A stretch of DNA of 43,121 nt. It comes from an uncultured Bacteroidales bacterium. Lineage in GTDB: Bacteria > Bacteroidota > Bacteroidia > Bacteroidales > P3. The notes beneath the pieces are model-generated. The model was not told where the DNA came from and ran no database searches. It saw only the letters and a program-made list of their open reading frames with translations. The stretch is taken from NCBI GenBank assembly GCA_910586395.1, contig CAJUFX010000007.1, forward strand, positions 69,392 to 112,512, written 5' to 3'. The position numbers and the translations under genes are program-made. Below, in pieces: positions 41,072-43,121 of this stretch (its first letter is position 1; the number at the start of each line of letters is the position of its first letter).

Positions 41072-42910
41072 TTACATACTCTCCGGAGCGTCGATGCCGA
41101 GCAAATGCAAACCCTTTTTCAGGATGAAGCCCGTCTGTTGCGCCAGCGCGAGCCGGAACAGTTTCTGCGCTTCGTTCTCTTCGCGCAGAATCGGCGTGTC
41201 TTGGTAAAAGCCGTTGAATTCCTTGGCCAAATCGAACAGATAGTTCGCGATGACGGCCGGACTGAACTGGTCGGCCGCCTGCTGTACCGTCGCGCGGTAA
41301 GCCAATAGCCGTTGAATCAGCAGGCTTTCCTTTTCCGAGAGCGAGACGGCGGCCGGGTCGAACGCGAACAGCGTTTCTTCAGCCGGCGTCTGAACGCCCT
41401 GCGCCGCGTAGAACTTGCGGCCGAGCGAGCGGATACGCGCGTGCGTGTATTGGATGAACGGCCCGGTATTGCCGTTGAAGTCGATGGATTCCTTGGGGTT
41501 GAACAGCATGTTCTTGACCGGATCCACTTTGAGCAGGAAATATTTGAGCGCGCCCATGGCCAGCGTATGGTAGAGCTTTTGCGCCGCTTCGGCCGGCAGT
41601 TGGGCCGACTTGCCCAAGGCTTCGGTCGTTTCGCGCGCCGTGCTTTCCATCTTGTCCATGAGGTCGTCGGCGTCCACGACCGTGCCTTCCCGCGATTTCA
41701 TCTTGCCCTCCGGCAATTCCACCATGCCGTAGGAGAGGTGGACGATTTTGTCGCCCCAGGCGTAGCCTAACTTTTTGAGCACGCGTTTGAGCACGTCGAA
41801 GTGGTAGTTCTGTTCGTTGCCCACGACGTAAATCAGGCGGTCGGCCCGCCATTCCTCGTTCCGCAACGTAGCCGTGCCGAGGTCTTGCGTCATATAGACC
41901 GACGTGCCGTCCTTGCGCAACAGCAGTTTTTCGTCCAGTCCCTCGTCGCGCAGGTCGGCCCAGACCGAACCGTCTTCCTTGCGGATCAGCACGCCGTCTT
42001 CCAAGCCTTTCTGTACGATGGCCTTGCCCGAAAGATAGGTCTGAGATTCGTAATACGTCTTGTCGAAATCGACACCTAAGCGGTCGTAGGTCTGCTGGAA
42101 GCCGTCATAGACCCAGCCGTTCATCGTCTCCCAAAGTCGGACGACCTCTTTGTCGCCGGCTTCCCAAAGCCGCAGCATCTCGTGGGCCTGCAGCATAAGC
42201 GGCGTCTTGTTTTCGGCTTGATCCTTTTCAAGGCCGGGCTCGGCCGCCATGATTTCTCGGGTTTGTTCCGCCAGTTTTTGGCTGAAAATCACATAGTATT
42301 TGCCGACCAAATGGTCGCCTTTCATGCCGGAGGAAGCCGGCGTTTCGCCCTCCGAAAACAGTTTCCACGCCAGCATCGATTTGCAGATGTGGATGCCGCG
42401 GTCGTTGACCAAATTGACTTTCTTGACGTTTTTGCCCGCGCTTTTCAGGATTTCGGCCACCGACCAGCCCAAGAGGTTGTTGCGGATATGGCCGAGGTGC
42501 AACGGCTTGTTTGTGTTGGGCGACGAATATTCGATGACGACGGGATGGCCGCCGTCTGTGGCGGGGGCCTCGCCGGGGCATACCGGCCGCGTGAATTCCG
42601 CCTGCCGTTCCGCTTCAAACGCCTCGACCCAATGGCCGGATTTCAGGCTCAGGTTCAGGAAGCCTTTGACGACATTGAATTTCTCCACGAGCGGACAGGA
42701 GGCGCACAGGGCTTCGCCTATGGCTTGCGCCGTGGCTTCCGGACTTTTGCGCGCCGCCTTGACGAACGGGAAGACCACGAGCGTGAGGTCGCCCTCGAAT
42801 TCACGTTTGGTCTTTTGGAAAGAGATCGTTTCCGGCTTGATTTCCAACGAAAACAAGCGTGCCGTTAGGTCCGCCACGGCGGAACTCAAAGTCTGTTCAA
42901 TCGATGCCAT
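41072..42910 (-). CDS. argS: Arginyl-tRNA synthetase
   Basis: A 612-residue class I synthetase that charges tRNA-Arg. The HIGH-type motif is SPNTNKPLHLGHIRNN near residue 135; the KMSKS site is replaced by GKMKSREGT near 405, as is usual for this enzyme. The N-terminal Add1 domain (EIKPETISFQKTKREFEGDLTLVVFPF) and the DALR anticodon domain ending LGIDAPESM are complete. Its gene converges on the acyl-CoA dehydrogenase gene; the 135-bp repeat and a terminator fill the space. Confidence 0.97.
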   Translation of the reverse strand: MASIEQTLSSAVADLTARLFSLEIKPETISFQKTKREFEGDLTLVVFPFVKAARKSPEATAQAIGEALCASCPLVEKFNVVKGFLNLSLKSGHWVEAFEAERQAEFTRPVCPGEAPATDGGHPVVIEYSSPNTNKPLHLGHIRNNLLGWSVAEILKSAGKNVKKVNLVNDRGIHICKSMLAWKLFSEGETPASSGMKGDHLVGKYYVIFSQKLAEQTREIMAAEPGLEKDQAENKTPLMLQAHEMLRLWEAGDKEVVRLWETMNGWVYDGFQQTYDRLGVDFDKTYYESQTYLSGKAIVQKGLEDGVLIRKEDGSVWADLRDEGLDEKLLLRKDGTSVYMTQDLGTATLRNEEWRADRLIYVVGNEQNYHFDVLKRVLKKLGYAWGDKIVHLSYGMVELPEGKMKSREGTVVDADDLMDKMESTARETTEALGKSAQLPAEAAQKLYHTLAMGALKYFLLKVDPVKNMLFNPKESIDFNGNTGPFIQYTHARIRSLGRKFYAAQGVQTPAEETLFAFDPAAVSLSEKESLLIQRLLAYRATVQQAADQFSPAVIANYLFDLAKEFNGFYQDTPILREENEAQKLFRLALAQQTGFILKKGLHLLGIDAPESM

Positions 42911-42932
42911 CTTTTTGTGCTTAAATAGACGG

Positions 42933-42940
42933 CAAAGATA
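42933..42940 (-). promoter_or_regulatory. argS -7 element
   Basis: TATCTTTG on the minus strand, 22 bases before the argS start, with CTTG 20 bases further upstream as a weak -33 box. Confidence 0.6.
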
Positions 42941-43079
42941 GTGAAAGGAGAGCGCAGAGACAAGTGACCGAGAGCATGGAAAACGTTTTCTATAAATAAA
43001 CGCTTGCGCTATGCCGAGCCGTATCTTAATTCTTAACGCCCGCAGGGCGTAAAATTACAGAGATTTTATGAAATTTTCG

Positions 43080-43087
43080 TACTTTTG
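43080..43087 (+). promoter_or_regulatory. Rightward -7 element at the window end
   Basis: TACTTTTG fits TAnnTTTG and would drive a gene beyond the window. A small hairpin ACGCCC-GCA-GGGCGT lies upstream at 43036-43050. Nothing coding was seen between 42911 and the end. Confidence 0.5.
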
Positions 43088-43121
43088 CAGGTTTGCGCGG
43101 GGAACGCGCTTGGGCCGGGGC

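Noticed and set aside
43036..43050. Small hairpin near the window end as a terminator
   Set aside because: No T-run follows on either strand and no gene end is nearby.

Overview
The window is chromosomal DNA of a Bacteroidota bacterium, most likely an anaerobic, fermentative member of the Bacteroidales. Signs of this are the promoters of the Bacteroidota type (TTTG, 19 bases, TAnnTTTG; two are complete or nearly so at 2036-2066 and 1911-1941), A-rich leaders mostly lacking Shine-Dalgarno sequences, a protein with a gliding/type IX C-terminal domain, and monomeric FeFe hydrogenases beside an EtfBA/acyl-CoA dehydrogenase set. Hand-counted lines give about 60-65% G+C for most of the window and about 48-50% for the phosphate block at 24-31 kb. 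No rRNA, tRNA, CRISPR array or intact insertion sequence was seen.

Layout. 1-1.9 kb: queG (cut by the edge, carrying an in-frame 54-bp tandem repeat) behind ruvB. 2.0-7.6 kb: a hydrogenase operon in the style of the hfs clusters: two thioredoxin-fold 2Fe-2S proteins, a catalytic FeFe hydrogenase, a sensory hydrogenase with a PAS domain and a SpoIIE/PP2C phosphatase. 7.6-11.2 kb: xerD and a large exported transglutaminase-like protein. 11.1-13.2 kb (minus): alpha-L-fucosidase and cutC. 13.3-15.0 kb: 5-formyl-THF cyclo-ligase and a TlpA-like lipoprotein. 15.0-18.1 kb (minus): an orphan PAS protein, uvrC and a phosphopantetheinyl transferase. 18.3-21.5 kb: a substrate-binding lipoprotein facing a FecCD-type permease and ATPase. 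21.5-23.1 kb: proC and a methyltransferase.

23.1-23.9 kb is a gene-poor segment of about 42% G+C with its own promoter, ending in a chimeric scrap of the methyltransferase and proC 3' ends. 23.9-30.9 kb is a phosphate module: phoB-phoR facing left, and a porin with pstSCAB facing right, no phoU. 31.1-37.1 kb: pgi, then (minus) clpX, a type IX-associated surface protein, a radical SAM protein and a DUF6873 protein. 37.2-40.9 kb: etfB, etfA and acyl-CoA dehydrogenase, then argS (minus).

The hydrogenase operon and the Etf/acyl-CoA dehydrogenase operon are the two redox modules. A dispersed repeat of about 135 bp with a covarying hairpin is present in both, inside the hydrogenase operon just before the sensor gene and directly after the acyl-CoA dehydrogenase gene. 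The best leads are this repeat, the low-G+C segment and scar beside the phosphate block, two terminators embedded in the 3' coding ends of opposing genes, and the short in-frame expansions found in several housekeeping proteins.
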